Counted from the stretch's first letter, positions 36,641 to 48,087 are shown. The stretch: DNA of 64,000 nt from Tachypleus tridentatus (GCF_004210375.1 NC_134825.1:6138001-6202000); one strand, 5' to 3'. Numbers and translations: made by a program. Notes: generated from the letters alone by a model not told the origin.

Positions 36641-37465
36641 GTTTATATATACGTATGACTTCATATCCTCGAGCTTAGAGCTGTTGCTGTCTTTCTGTGG
36701 TATGTTTTCTAATAAACCAGACAGATATGTTTAAAACAAGGTTCTGGATATCAGAATCAGTATAGATATTACAACAATCCTAATAGCATCCATACAAGTT
36801 GTATATTGTAATGTGTTCCTTACAATAACCACCACCACTGTTGAGAGTTGTTAGATTTTAACCTCGTCAGATTTCTATTCGTAATCTATTCACTGGATAT
36901 TTAACTGGCATGAGGTATTGGATGTAAAGTATTTGCGGTTAGGTACAAACTCTGCTGATCGTGGTTGGATACATTTGTTTCATTATACAACCATGCAAGA
37001 TAGTGTAACTGAAAGGGCTGAAGTCATGGGTTATGAGAAACTCTTCCCTTAACTGTAAGAAGAACTGTCTAGGTATGTCTGCGTCTGATCAGCAATACCT
37101 AAAAAGGACAAAAATAATAAAAAATATAACTTTCAATATATTTGTCAACGATAACAGCAGTAATTCTTTATCTGTATACTTCTTCTTGAAAGTCAAAGAT
37201 GTACCTTTCCTTTCGTCACTGTCTGTTCCAGTCCAGGAATTTCTCGCTTACGGATGTTGACATTATGTGCAAAGTGGATGTTGAAATTCGGTATGGGTAC
37301 TCAATACTTCTGGTTTGATTAAACAAATTCTTCAAACGTTTTGAGGAATGAGATAATAATAGTTTTAATAAGTTTTATCTTTCTAGCATTTACAATAAGG
37401 TAATGTTTTGATGGATAAGATAGTTTACAATAAAGTGTCGATGTTGTGAGCCAGGGAAGTATAAT
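36641..37465. other. Noncoding sequence, no feature seen
   Basis: An AATAAA occurs near 36710. No exon was recognised. Confidence 0.4.
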
Positions 37466-37850
37466 TCTATGGTCATGTGAAAAGTTAGAACACCCTATGA
37501 AAGCCTGTGTATTTTTGTAACATTTTTGGATATACAGATATTTGATCTCAATTTCAACAATACTGAGAGATTAAGGGAATATAACTAAACAATTAAAACT
37601 GAAGAAAACACTTTTCAAGATATTTTGTAAATGTAATTTCACAAAAATGCATATTCTGATTTAAAAGTTAGGACACTCCTACATTTATTCCCACTTAAAA
37701 TGGCTCAACTCACACACTGGTGTATCTCACTTTCTTATGCAGCTGCCTGGTTTTGAAAGCGTTTATTATTCAAAATGTTGTCAAAGTGCTTGAAAAAATG
37801 AAAATCTGTAGGGGAAACATTTGTGGAATAAGGTGAGAAGTGTCATCCTT
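37466..37850. mobile_element. Possible Tc1/mariner-type element end
   Basis: GTGAAAAGTTAGAACACCCT ATGAAAGCCTG and, further in, TTTAAAAGTTAGGACACTCC look like terminal or subterminal sequence of Tc1/mariner-type elements in many animals. The resemblance is from memory; no second terminal repeat was matched. Confidence 0.4.
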
Positions 37851-38000
37851 GACAGGTCAGATAACGCCGAGGAGTGTGATCCTTGACAGGTCAGATAACG
37901 CTGAGGGTGTCGTACTTGACAGGTCAGATGACGCCGAGGGTGTGATCCTTGACAGGTCAGATAACGCTGAGGAGTGTCGTACTTGACAGGTCAGATAACG
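37850..38000. repeat. ~33-bp minisatellite
   Basis: About five units of GACAGGTCAGATAACGCCGA with GGAGTGTGATCCTT or GGGTGTCGTACTT joints. It abuts the 3' side of the mariner remnant, and the truncation of the transposase coincides with this repeat. Confidence 0.85.
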
Positions 38001-38377
38001 CCGATTTTGTTGCTTTTCAGTCAGGTCATGCGGAATCCACGCATCCAACTTTTTCGTCTTTCCAACCACACTCAGGTGATTGGTGATGATTGATTTGCTT
38101 GTGCCTAGCTTTTCTACAAGCTCACGTACTGTTGTGTGTGGGCCTGTCTCAACTGCTTCCCTTAATGTGTTTCATCTAAGGATGGCTTCCTCCCACGACC
38201 TTCGTGGCCTTCAAGACTTCCATATTCATGTTGCAACCTTTGAAACCAACGCTGAACTGTACGATTAGTAACAGATCCGTGGCCGAATGCCTGGCTGATG
38301 TTCCGTCCAGTTTCGGTAGCTTTTTGTCCAAGTTTGAAGTCGTAGAGAAAAATCACACGAAAGTCCTTCTTGTCCAT
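37990..38377 (-). pseudogene. mariner transposase N-terminal fragment
   Basis: The minus strand starts MDKKDFRVIFLYDFKLGQKA and continues NISQAFGHGSVTNRTVQRWF, the first helix-turn-helix of mariner transposases (compare the SETMAR/Hsmar1 type). After GRGRKPSLDET the frame shifts, and TLREAVETGPHTTVRELVEK follows (second helix-turn-helix). A third piece carries KKLDAWIPHDLTEKQQNRR, the linker before the catalytic domain. Homology then stops at the minisatellite: the whole DD34D catalytic domain is missing. With a stop or shift inside and no catalytic part, it is a dead relic. It lies upstream of the first visible troponin T exon, on the opposite strand. Confidence 0.9.
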
Positions 38378-38679
38378 GTTGCCTTGGGGGCTGCGAAACT
38401 TACTCTGAGTAAAGTTGAAACAGTAGATAATTAAGTCATTTTGTAAGCGACAAACGTTCGACTAAACCAACCAACCAACCATAAGTTACTCAATATTCAG
38501 CTTCTAAATGTTATCTGGAGAATTCTGATATTTATTTCTGGAAAACCTAATATATATACATATAGTGCATTTCTCAATAATCATAGAATAATATGACTTT
38601 ACGATGAGTCATTTCACATAATTATGCACGAAACGTTTCGTTTTTTGTATTTTTTGTGACAGTTGGTTTTCTCTTACAG

Positions 38680-38901
38680 TTCAGTAACGTCATGTTTGCC
38701 CAAAGCGAGATGGGAAAGACCAAGGAACAGCTAGCCGCCGACAAGGAGCTATGCATGCAGTATCGTGTGAAACCGCTTGAGATCGAAGGTTTAAGTATAG
38801 AAGAACTTCGTCAGAAGGCCAACGAACTTTGGGGTAAAATTAGTAGTCTTGAAAGCGATAAATATGACTTGGAAGAACGTCAAAAACGACAAGAGTACGA
38901 T
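38680..38901 (+). CDS. Troponin T, exon encoding the start of the TnI/TnC-binding region
   Basis: Phase 0 at both ends: CTCTTACAG/TTC and GAT/GTGAGT. The 74 codons include MGKTKEQLAADKELCMQYRV, KPLEIEGLSIEELRQKANEL and KYDLEERQKRQEYD. The run KPL-IEGL-I-LR-KA-ELW, then KYDLEERQKRQ-YD, is diagnostic of troponin T; it is the conserved coiled-coil core that pairs with troponin I. The residues before MGKTKEQL (FSNVMFAQSE) correspond to the variable linker after the tropomyosin-binding region. Upstream coding exons must exist but are not seen in the 3.0 kb back to the satellite. Confidence 0.95.
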
Positions 38902-40543
38902 GTGAGTTAGTTTTGAAAAATTAGTTTCTAAGTTCTGAACTTGACATGTGTTATATGTCTTTACTTTAAAACAAATAAACAGTATATATATATTATATTA
39001 CTAAACTTTGTGCTCGTGTTTTTATACGGGCTTATACATTTACACATTTCAAAGGTACAAATACGGTATTAAGAAAATATGTTCGAAACTACAGTTTTTG
39101 TGCTGCCATCTATAGGAATGAAATACAACAACTAAATGTTTTATACTGGTATTTGTTTGTCTTCATCTTTAACACTTGAGTGCGCACTCCTGTCTCAGTC
39201 AAAGAGGCTTAACGTTTGTGGGAAAATTCAAGATGATGTCATAAGGTGCAATGAAGTGAGAAACGTAAACAAACTCACGTGCGTCACAACACTGTAAGAC
39301 TGCTGTAAGCCTTTCCGTGAACTTTATCGTCAAACATTTATCCATAAATTAAATATATGAAATTCTTACCTGAAACTAAGGCATACAGCTCATTTCCAGT
39401 CAAAATTAACGTGATTCCTCCACAGTTCAAATTCTGTAGACACACACATCTACCTTATCTATGATATTCTGTTCTAATAAAAAGGTTTTATATTATTCAA
39501 TCCCTTCTCTTCACCTTATGTTTTAGTACTTCAAGCTTTTTACGTTCACCTTGAAGTTCATGCTGCAAAACCTTGAGTCTACTTGTAAGACAGACAGGAC
39601 TGACACGTTCGGGGAGTTCCTTCGCTTCAACTACAAACAATATGGGTCATTTAACAGTTGTTGGACCCACAACATTGATGCTACTTTATACCAGCAGTCT
39701 CTTCTTTGGTAGTCTCCATTTTCATGTTCGGCATAGCAGAATAATAAAGGGCATTTCAAGGGCATTCAAATTATATTTTCGAAGTCCCTCGTACACGCTA
39801 GGCCTCTTTGGGGCGGCAGACTCTCGAACCCCATAATTTCTACTCCTGAACCCATATCTGCGGTTAGCCTTCTCTAATGGACTGCATAATGAGTTAAATA
39901 AAATGTAAGTGCAAATTTACAAATGCAGTCTTTAATGACATGCCGAATAAAATATGTCAAAAGAGACAACTTTCTCTTTCTCCTGCCAATTTAAACATGA
40001 GTGACAGACACAGATCAGTTATTCTGTGAAAGAATACATTTAAGCTTCCTATCGAATGGCGACAGATGTCCCTCGTCGTCACAAAGATACGTTACATTCC
40101 GCGCTCTCGCGTTAAAGATACCAGTCTACGGTAGCCATTTGTTTTCTCTGGCCTCTGTCAGATAAAAGAGAGGAACACCTGGTTTGTTTTATTGTATCTG
40201 TCTGAAACTGCATATCAGACACAGTTATTTACTGTCGCATGTATTTACGTAACCACGATGCATTTGAGGCAAATACCGTCTAATATACTTGATAGCTGAA
40301 AAAAGTTACGTTGTAAATATTCAAATAGTTTGCTCGGTATTAGTATTAAATCACTGATTTTCCTTTGTAGTGAGTCGAAAACTCAACCCAAGATGTTCAA
40401 TAAAGAGAGACGCATATTGGTTATCATATCAACTCACACATAACAAACAAGGAAGAGAACGGGTTGCATGATATATTAATTTGGCTTGAAATTATTTTAA
40501 GAGTATTTAACCTCGAGTGTTAAGATTTTGCTTTTTTTTATAG
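38902..40543 (+). other. Troponin T intron
   Basis: GTGAGT...TTTATAG. No second exon or known repeat was recognised. The open frame at 39573-39836 has no recognisable product. Confidence 0.7.
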
Positions 40544-40614
40544 CTTAAAGAGTTAAATGAACGACAAAGACAAATCAACAGAAATAAAGCACTGAAAAAA
40601 GGCTTAGATCCTGA
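40544..40614 (+). CDS. Troponin T, exon encoding LKELNERQRQINRNKALKKG
   Basis: 71 nt after TTTTTTTATAG and before GTAAGT. It encodes LKELNERQRQINRNKALKKG then LDP and two bases of a Glu codon. This continues the coiled coil (arthropod troponin T has LKELKERQ...ALKKGLDPE here). It starts in phase 0 and ends in phase 2. Confidence 0.95.
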
Positions 40615-40714
40615 GTAAGTATTCAGAGATTTTTTCATGATCAAAACTTCTTACGTTAAATTAAACGTTAAAGTAATAATAACATGAATTTTAAGAATTC
40701 TTAAATTATGTTTA

Positions 40715-40938
40715 GTTTATTTTGAATTTCGCGCAAAGTTACAGGAGGGCTATCTGTGCTAGTCGTCCCTAATTTAGCAGCGTAAGGCTAGAGGAAAGGC
40801 AGCTAGTCATCACTATACATCGCCAACTCATAACGCCCTCACGGCTGTTTGGGCAACCGTGTTCAGTATGCGGGGGATTCAACCCTCAACCCTCAGATTA
40901 CGAGTTGAGTGCCTTAACCACGTGGCCATGTAGGGATG
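40715..40938 (-). mobile_element. SINE family 1 in a troponin T intron
   Basis: Family body and head on the minus strand, with the ACCAACGAATAGTGGGATTG part deleted and a diverged B-box arm (GGGGGATTCAACCC). Flanking AAATTATGTTTA (40703-40714) and AAATTATGTTGA (40939-40950) match at 11 of 12 positions, a good target-site duplication. Confidence 0.87.
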
Positions 40939-41309
40939 AAATTATGTTGAGAGTTGTAAACTTTATGAAGTTAATGTTTTCCAATTACCTTTGAAAAAAG
41001 TCGTACCTGAACCAGAAGTTTAACTTTCTGTATCTACACCTATGTTCTCATTTATTATCTAATATTGGTTACAATATTTGGTAAATAACTACATTTCTGG
41101 AATTTTAAAGTTCACCTGTTTTCACAACAGTATTATCTTGAAAGAAAGTATGTGATCTAACCACTACTGAGTTCCAGTCTTCACTAATTCATAAAGTACA
41201 CATGTTTATACATGTAGTTAAACACTATTTAACGATCGTTCTCAACAGTTTAGGTTTACATTCAATATTTGATAGCAGTATCGATACCCAGGATTAACGA
41301 TAGTTTTCT

Positions 41310-41322
41310 CCCCCCCCCCCCC
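41310..41322 (+). repeat. Poly-C tract (13 C)
   Basis: Thirteen consecutive C residues about 80 bp upstream of the microexon acceptor. This is unusual in such AT-rich surroundings. Confidence 0.9.
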
Positions 41323-41404
41323 ACGGAATCGAATATTTTGTAGCTGAATTATTTTGTTGTGAATTTCATTTTAAAATGTCTTTAATATTCTATTTTTTTT
41401 ACAG

Positions 41405-41426
41405 GGCCTTGACAGGAAAGTACCCG
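41405..41426 (+). CDS. Troponin T, 22-nt microexon (ALTGKYP)
   Basis: Bounded by TTTTTTTTACAG and GTAAGA. Its first G completes the Glu codon from 40614, and GCC TTG ACA GGA AAG TAC CCG encodes ALTGKYP. That is exactly the segment expected between LDPE and PK-QVASKYERR in arthropod troponin T. Length and phase (2 to 0) fit both neighbours, so the exon is real despite its size. Confidence 0.93.
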
Positions 41427-42656
41427 GTAAGATGTATTAATACAGACAATCAGTTTGTTCGACTTGTAATATTACAAACAAACTTTACACCTATTTGTTC
41501 TGGTTTCTGTGTTAGACGTTTGACAAATAAAATAGAAAATTCCGATAATAACTGCGTAAAGATATTACTGTTTGACTGAATGTATCACAATAGCTCTTTA
41601 CAAATAATACAGCGTTAAGCCTAGTTGTGTAAAGTGTTTTAATGTTTTTTATATGTAATATACACAAGTTTAATTTTAATAATTCTGATCGTAATATGAT
41701 ATAATGTTTTTATCTTTGAAACAAGTAATCATATATGATTTAAATGTTTCAAACTGAAACTAGTATTTAACTAAAAACAATAGTCACAACAAACAATTTA
41801 TGCTGTGAAACAAATATCCATATACACAGATTCTATCGCCTTAAAACATGTTGCTTAGCAACTAAACAATGTTTTATTGTTAATATAAGTGTTTTAGTCC
41901 GTTTTACCTCACATTGCAGTAACCTAAGTTAATTTAAATGTTTATTATAAAAAACAAAATACATCTTAACATGTATCATGAATATAACAATTGAACAGCT
42001 AGTCCGCTATATAATACCGAATAATGAATTCGATGAAGTGTCATAATATTACTTAAATACCTAATTTAGGTTACTAAATTCATTTAAAATCCTGTAACTA
42101 TAATATACACTTCAATATTTGAAGGGTGTAGTGGTATTTCTTTAACCCAGGCTGTGTTAATGAGCCTTGAAGAGACAAAACTGAAGTCAACAGTACGAAC
42201 GGTTAAAGAATGCATTAGGCCTCGCTACATTACAGCTTCATTGTTATGTTTTGTAATTTATGTTTTAAACACATATTAACAGAACTTACTATTGATACTT
42301 TGTGTACGTGTATTTATTACAACCAAGTGAATCATTACGAATCTCTATCATAACAACTTAACATTCAAATTTTAATCAAACTCTTTGATAATTTAACTCA
42401 GGTTTAAGAAAAGTTCGTGCTCAAACGTTAAATGTTATACCTCTTCAAAAACAGTTCTGGTTGCGTTTTGTAAATATTAACACGTCAGAAGCTTAGTTAA
42501 AATTTTTATATAAATATTAACGATACTTGCCATGAATTATATTTTCTGGTTGATACGATCCGCTAATAATAGTGGACAGTGAAAGGTCGTACATACATGC
42601 TTGTCTCTACGTCAGCCATATACACCTCAATAAACATAAGTGTTTGTGTTTTTCAG

Positions 42657-42737
42657 CCGAAGCTCCAGGTGGCCAGTAAATACGAAAGAAGAATTGATCG
42701 CAGAACATTTAAAGACAAGAAAGAATTATTTGATGGC
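42657..42737 (+). CDS. Troponin T, exon encoding PKLQVASKYERRIDRRTFKD
   Basis: 81 nt, 27 codons, phase 0 at both ends, after GTTTTTCAG and before GTAAGC. It encodes PKLQVASKYERRIDRRTFKD then KKELFDG. PK-QVASKYERR-D-R-F-DKK-LF-GG is strongly conserved in arthropod troponin T; the second Gly comes from the next exon. Confidence 0.96.
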
Positions 42738-44297
42738 GTAAGCTTGTTTCGATATACATATTCGTTGAGAAGAAACTGTGTCTTTCAAAATATACATCAT
42801 AATACAAATCATACACCGTAGGAAAGTAAGTTGAATTATAAAAGTTAAAAAAGAAAAATTTTCGGACCCTAAAATAAGACCAGAAGATGTGGATCAGAAT
42901 ATAAAATTTATTTATTTTTTTCAAAAGGCTTAAAATTTTGTTTTCGCTAAAACTTTTCGCCTGGAAACTATGAAAATTTAATGTGGGAAACTTCTACCAT
43001 TTTGTTTTAATTGCGTTGTTTCAAATTAATGACTTTCACATCAGTAATTAACTAGACGGACATGACACCAAATGACGCTGGCATCTGAGAACAGAGGAAG
43101 TCAAAGAGTGACACCTAGGTGGGGATAACGCGACGTTATAGTTCCACAAAGTAGCGTCAGAAGGCGGTTAGTTCCAGTATGTGTCATCAGGGTATATAAT
43201 TTCACTTTATGTTAGTAGGGTCTAGGTAGTTTTAAAATGTGCTTCAAGAGGCGAGTATTTCCAAAGAACGTCACTAGAGGGCGAGCGATAAAATCACCAC
43301 CATGAAACAGTTTGACTTAAACCTACATGGAGCACTAGTTTACGTATTAGCATAAAACAATCAAACTCTAGATGAATATGGTAAACATTACATTATAAAA
43401 AACATACTAATTTATTTTCTGTTGTTATTAACATAATATTAGTTTCTTGATTATTCTTGGGGTTAAATTCACAGTTTCATTTTAATAATAATAATAATAA
43501 CAAAGCTTTTAAATATTCAAAATTTATATCTTATATTATACAGTATGAATATTTGAATAGTGTATTTCATGAATAAGCATATAATAGTTTGTCTTACAGT
43601 CTTATTAGAGCACTATATTTTGTATTAACATAAAGTATAATACATATGTAGTATGCATCATATTATAAAATTATTTTTAAAAACGTTTATCTGTTTATCT
43701 TTAAGGTTAACTTTTAGCTTTAGTTTAATAATGGTAATAAGAAAAATATAAAATTGATATTCTAATCATTGAAACTTTATAAATTGTATGCTGTAACTTG
43801 TGGTTTACACATACGAATATTAATATAACATTTAACCTACAACCTACATAGAAACTGTTTTTTTTCCTTTTTTAACATAAAACATTCCGGCTTTGAATAT
43901 TTATCATAAGTACCACACTGATATATATATAAATACATACATGCCCTCATTAACGTTACAATGTACACAGTCGTGAGACGAATCGTTTCCTGTCACATTA
44001 TATGTAAAATATTCAAACTATATAAATATTACATGTATTACGTTAACCAAGTGTGATGCAGTAAAGTGTAACTTGAAGGTTTAGTGTTTATCACATCCTG
44101 TTTCACCCTGTTTTTATTCCTGCGTGTGTTTTTATCACCGATTTATTAAACGCTAAAGGAAATGATTTTTTTAAACAACTTTGTTAACCCTGATGTTATG
44201 ACAGTAAAACTGTTTTGTCCGAATGAGCTATTTATGTTTGATAAAAAATCTTTGCAGACATATAAAGTTTTTAAGACGTTCTGTTATATATAAATCA

Positions 44298-44570
44298 GGG
44301 ACTGGCATGGACAAGCGTGTTAAGGCGTTCGACTCGTAATCCGAGGGTCGCGGGTTCGAATCCCGGTCGCACTAAACTTGCTCGCCCTTTCAGCGTGGAG
44401 GCGTTATAATGTTACGGTCAATCCCACTATTCGTTGGTAAAAGAGTAGCTCAAGAGTAAGCGGTGGGTGGTGATGACTAGCTGCCTTCTCTCTAGTCTTA
44501 CACTGCTAAATTAGGAACGGCTAGCGCAGATAGCCCTCGTGTAGCTTTGCGCGAAATTCAAAACAAACAA
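44298..44570 (+). mobile_element. SINE family 1, near full length, with 10-bp target-site duplication
   Basis: It has an almost complete head (GGGACTGGCATGGACAAGCG, CTCGTAATCCGAGGGTCGCG, GGTTCGAATCC B box) and an intact body with a CAAAACAAACAA tail. ATATAAATCA flanks it at 44288-44297 and 44571-44580. The anticodon-like triplet is CGT here, against CAT in the copy at 11.0 kb. Confidence 0.93.
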
Positions 44571-45394
44571 ATATAAATCAAGTGAAACAAGTAACAAATT
44601 TTACATAAAAATCCATAACAAAAGTTCTCAATTTTAAACACGTTGCACTATTGTTTTATTCAAATTTGCGCTTATCAATTGTCGTGTCCTATCGGACACT
44701 ATGACAAAACATCAAATGTTGAGTGTGGGCATAAAATCCATATTTATCGATTATAAACTAAGTTAGATTATATTATCTTAGCTACATGACGGATGTTTTG
44801 TTGTGCATATACGTTTTACTTGTTGTTCTGTAGAAATACAATAGTGTAAAACAACCTTCGCATTCACTACGAAGGGAGTTATGTTATGTGTAGACTCGTT
44901 ACAACGATAGGTGGTGTACCTCGTGTCGTTTGGTGAAAGTTTGTACTCAGTAAATAAAACGGTAGTTAGTATTTTGTACTTTGAGGTGAAAATCCTTCAG
45001 AAAACTGTAGACTTTGTGATGTCCTATCGAACGATCTGATGAATAAAACATAAAATGACAGTTGTTAATACTTATATAATAGAAAATCTGTGAAAGTTAC
45101 GTACCTGAATAAGTGATAAGTAGTTTATTTAATATCACAGCTAGTATAATTTTTTTAGCAAAATGCTTTTCTAGAGAGTTTGATAATTGAAGGATAAAAC
45201 ATACAGATACAAAAAACGGGAAAAACAGACTTTGATACACTGCACACTATGTTACTACATAATTTGTGACTTGAACACGAAAATATCTGGAGTAAATGAA
45301 AGAACTGTGGTTTTAGTGACAACGTGTTAATAAGGTAATGTAGTGATCTATAGTCATAAAAACCATAAAGTTGAATTGTGTTACATTAAAATTA

Positions 45395-45661
45395 GGTTGT
45401 TTTTTTAATTTCGCCCAAAGTTACACGAGGGATATCTGCGATAGCTGTCCCAATTTTACCAGTGTAAGACAAGAAGGAAGGCAGCTAGTCATTACCGCCA
45501 ACTCTTGGGCTACAGTTTTGCCAACAAACTAGTGGGATTGACTGTACCACTACAACACCCCCACGGCTGAAAGGGCGAGCATGTTTGGTGTAAAGGGAAT
45601 TTGAACCTGTGACACCTCAGATTACGAGTCGAGCACCTTAACCACCTGGCCATGGCGGGCC
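45395..45661 (-). mobile_element. SINE family 1
   Basis: Minus-strand copy with tail, body and head (ending CCTGGCCATGGCGGGCC). Flanks ATTAAAATTAG (45384-45394) and ATTATAATTAG (45662-45672) match at 10 of 11 positions. A deletion removed part of the GGTGGGTGGTGATGAC block. Confidence 0.9.
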
Positions 45662-45750
45662 ATTATAATTAGTTAACGTGATACATACATTTAGGTAGTC
45701 TGAACATTTCACATCACGAAACAGTGCGTTTCAGGACAACTGAGATTGTG

Positions 45751-45870
45751 CGTGTTTGTTTTTTCGTATAGCAAAGCCACAAAGGGCTATCTGCTCAACC
45801 CACCGAGGGGAATCGAACCCCTGATTTTAGCGTTGTAAATCCGGAGACATACCGCTGTACTAGTGGGGAG
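45751..45870 (-). mobile_element. SINE family 2 with 11-bp target-site duplication
   Basis: Perfect 11-bp direct repeat CTGAGATTGTG at 45740-45750 and 45871-45881. The element runs CGTGTTTGTTTTTTCGTATA, GCAAAGCCACAAAGGGCTAT, GGGGAATCGAACCCCTGATT (perfect B-box arm), TAGCGTTGTAAATCCGGAGA to ACTAGTGGGGAG. It is of the same subfamily as 20318-20437 and appears to be a recent insertion. Confidence 0.92.
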
Positions 45871-46639
45871 CTGAGATTGTGAGTTAAATTTATACATATA
45901 AATAAATATATATATTTATATGTGTAAACACAAAGTAGGCAATACAGTCGGTCAAAGTGTAATAAACGGAACATTAATATTACCTGCATAGAATGCAAAC
46001 AGAATGAATAATATGTTGAATGCAATTATAGTGCTAACTCTTCATTCGAACATACTGGACTGTTTTTATCATATACGAGACGAAAGACTATATGAAATTT
46101 GACCCTATTACACACAAAGCGATACATGAAAGTAAAATGTAAAAAGTAAACTAGTTTCCTTACATGTAGTTAATGTGATACCTACGCAATATATGGAAAG
46201 TCTTAACGTGTCATGTAAAGTTATACAGTTAAAGTCTTTTTCAGAACTAGGTTATTTATTTATCATTTATGTTAACTCACTGATAATAATGTGATACATT
46301 GAATGAACTTATAGAGACTGAATGTTTATTGTTAATATCACAAACAGTGGCCATGCAAGTTGCAAGTTAAACAAATGTAAGGATATTCATATATGCCTAC
46401 CGTAAAATATAGGATACAATTAGTTGAACTATAATAAATTAAATATTAATTTTTATGTATTCAAAACAATGTTTTATGATTATTGTTATTATGCACGATA
46501 TATATCTCTAAAATTTGAATAATTAAGTTAATGTGGTAAACAGGCCTCTACTATAATTATTTCTTCGTATGGTTTCGTGGTTAGTGGTCACGATTTCTAA
46601 TCTTTTCATTTAAACGTAATAAGGTACTCATTTCCTTAT

Positions 46640-46758
46640 TCGTTAATAAAGAGTATCCCAAGAGTTGGCGGTGGACGATACTGATCAGCTGTATTCTCTC
46701 AAGTACATCACTATAAAGTTAGGGTGGCTTACCTTTGTGCGAAATTCAACAAAACGAC
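46640..46758 (+). mobile_element. SINE family 1, degenerate body
   Basis: TATTCGTTAATAAAGAGTAT, CCCAAGAGTTGGCGGTGGAC and TTTGTGCGAAATTCAACAAA match the family in order with many changes. Confidence 0.6.
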
Positions 46759-46786
46759 AAATGCTATAAAATATTCAATCAGCACA

Positions 46787-46868
46787 GTGGGCTATCTGTA
46801 CTGTGCCTAACATGGGTATTGAAACCAGGTGTTTAGCGTTATAAATCGTGAGACTTGCCACGGGGAGC
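46787..46868 (-). mobile_element. SINE family 2, fragment
   Basis: CAGTGGGCTATCTGTACTGT, CATGGGTATTGAAACCAGGT and GTTTAGCGTTATAAATCGTG match family 2 in order. Confidence 0.6.
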
Positions 46869-46884
46869 CTTATTCAAACTGCAA

Positions 46885-47161
46885 GGGCACAGCATCACCA
46901 AGTAGTAAGGCCCTCGACTCTTAATCCTGGGGTCACGAGTTCGAATCCCCTTCACACCAAACACGCTCGCTCTTTCAGCCGTGGGGGCGTTATAATGTGA
47001 CGTTCAATCTCACTATTCATTGGTAAAAGAGTAACCCAAGAGTTTGCGGTGGGTGATGATGATTAGCTGCCTTCGCTCTAGTCTTACACTGCTAAATTAG
47101 GGACGGCTGGCGCAGATAGTCCTCGTGTAGCTTTGCTCGAAATTCAAAAACAAGCAAACAA
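46885..47161 (+). mobile_element. SINE family 1, near full length
   Basis: Head with GAGTTCGAATCC B box, intact body and a CAAAAACAAGCAAAC tail. Flanks TCAAACTGCAA (46874-46884) and TCAGACTGCAA (47162-47172) match at 10 of 11 positions. Confidence 0.9.
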
Positions 47162-47227
47162 TCAGACTGCAAAATATATTAATTTCCCGTATTCACATAC
47201 TTTTGTTATTATTATTTTAACAAATAA

Positions 47228-47385
47228 AACTTTAAAGCTGTCTCTAAGGCTAACGCAGACACTAATATCGTGATACAAACTATAAAGAATGGGTAATAAT
47301 ATAAAACCTTAAAGTTGGCCTGAGGGTAATGCAGACACTAATATCGTGATCAAAACTATAGAGAAGGAAAGGGTAATGTTATATA
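47228..47385. repeat. Two-copy ~80-bp tandem duplication
   Basis: AACGCAGACACTAATATCGT and AATGCAGACACTAATATCGT head two similar units, followed by ACTATA-AGAA and GGGTAAT blocks. Confidence 0.75.
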
Positions 47386-48087
47386 ATGAGACGTGAAGGA
47401 TATTTAGAGAAGTATTTATTGTTCTATGCTAATACAAAGAACAGTGCACTACATAGATTGTAATCTAAGTTATTACATAATGATGACGTCATCAGCTACC
47501 TTCTGGTGATGCACTTTGAAATTACAGTTAGCTTTTTAGAACTATCCACTCTGATGGCACGTACTGAAGCTATCCGCACTATAACGCTACATAACGTTAC
47601 GTGACCTCCTTGTCTCATAGGGTACTTACTCCCCATCCAGTATGAAACACCCTCTAATCATCTCCTTCATGTCCTCACGTGCAGATATCTTTTTAGGATC
47701 AGTCAGGTATCGAAACAAGTGATTATAAGTACGTTTTAAAAATATTATTTTACAATTAAAGAATCTGTCGAAAAACAGTTGTTAAAAGATAAGAAACGTC
47801 TTTAAAAAACATAATTTGCACTTCCCTGACTCCTGTTCAGATGGTAGGAAAGTTACGTAAATAACTTTAAACTGTAGTTTTAGAAACACATAACCAAATA
47901 AAAACTTTAATTAAGATAGAAAAGAACTCAGCTGTAAATAGACTATTGGTAATTTTTAAAATGATTGTCTTGAAGGCATTCCCGGAATCTAAACTGCTGG
48001 AGTTATCGTACAAATTTGGTCATTTTGTAAATAAGTTAAATAACATTGTGTATGAGTACTAACATATTCATCTAACATAATTTCAAG

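Larger units (their letters stand above)
42738..48087 (+). other. Last long troponin T intron (5.35 kb)
   Basis: GTAAGC...TTTCAAG. It contains two family 1 SINEs at 44.3 and 45.4 kb, a family 2 SINE at 45.75 kb, further SINE copies at 46.6-47.2 kb and a two-copy ~80-bp duplication (47228-47385). The stretches 42.74-44.29 and 47.4-48.09 kb hold no recognised exon; TCACTAGAGGGCG at 43271-43283 resembles a CTCF core. Confidence 0.75.

Noticed and set aside
37466-38377. Intact mariner transposon
   Set aside because: The catalytic domain is absent, the frame is broken and matching terminal repeats were not found.
39573-39836. 87-codon ORF in a troponin T intron as an alternative exon
   Set aside because: No similarity to troponin T or other known proteins was recognised, and no matching splice sites were seen.
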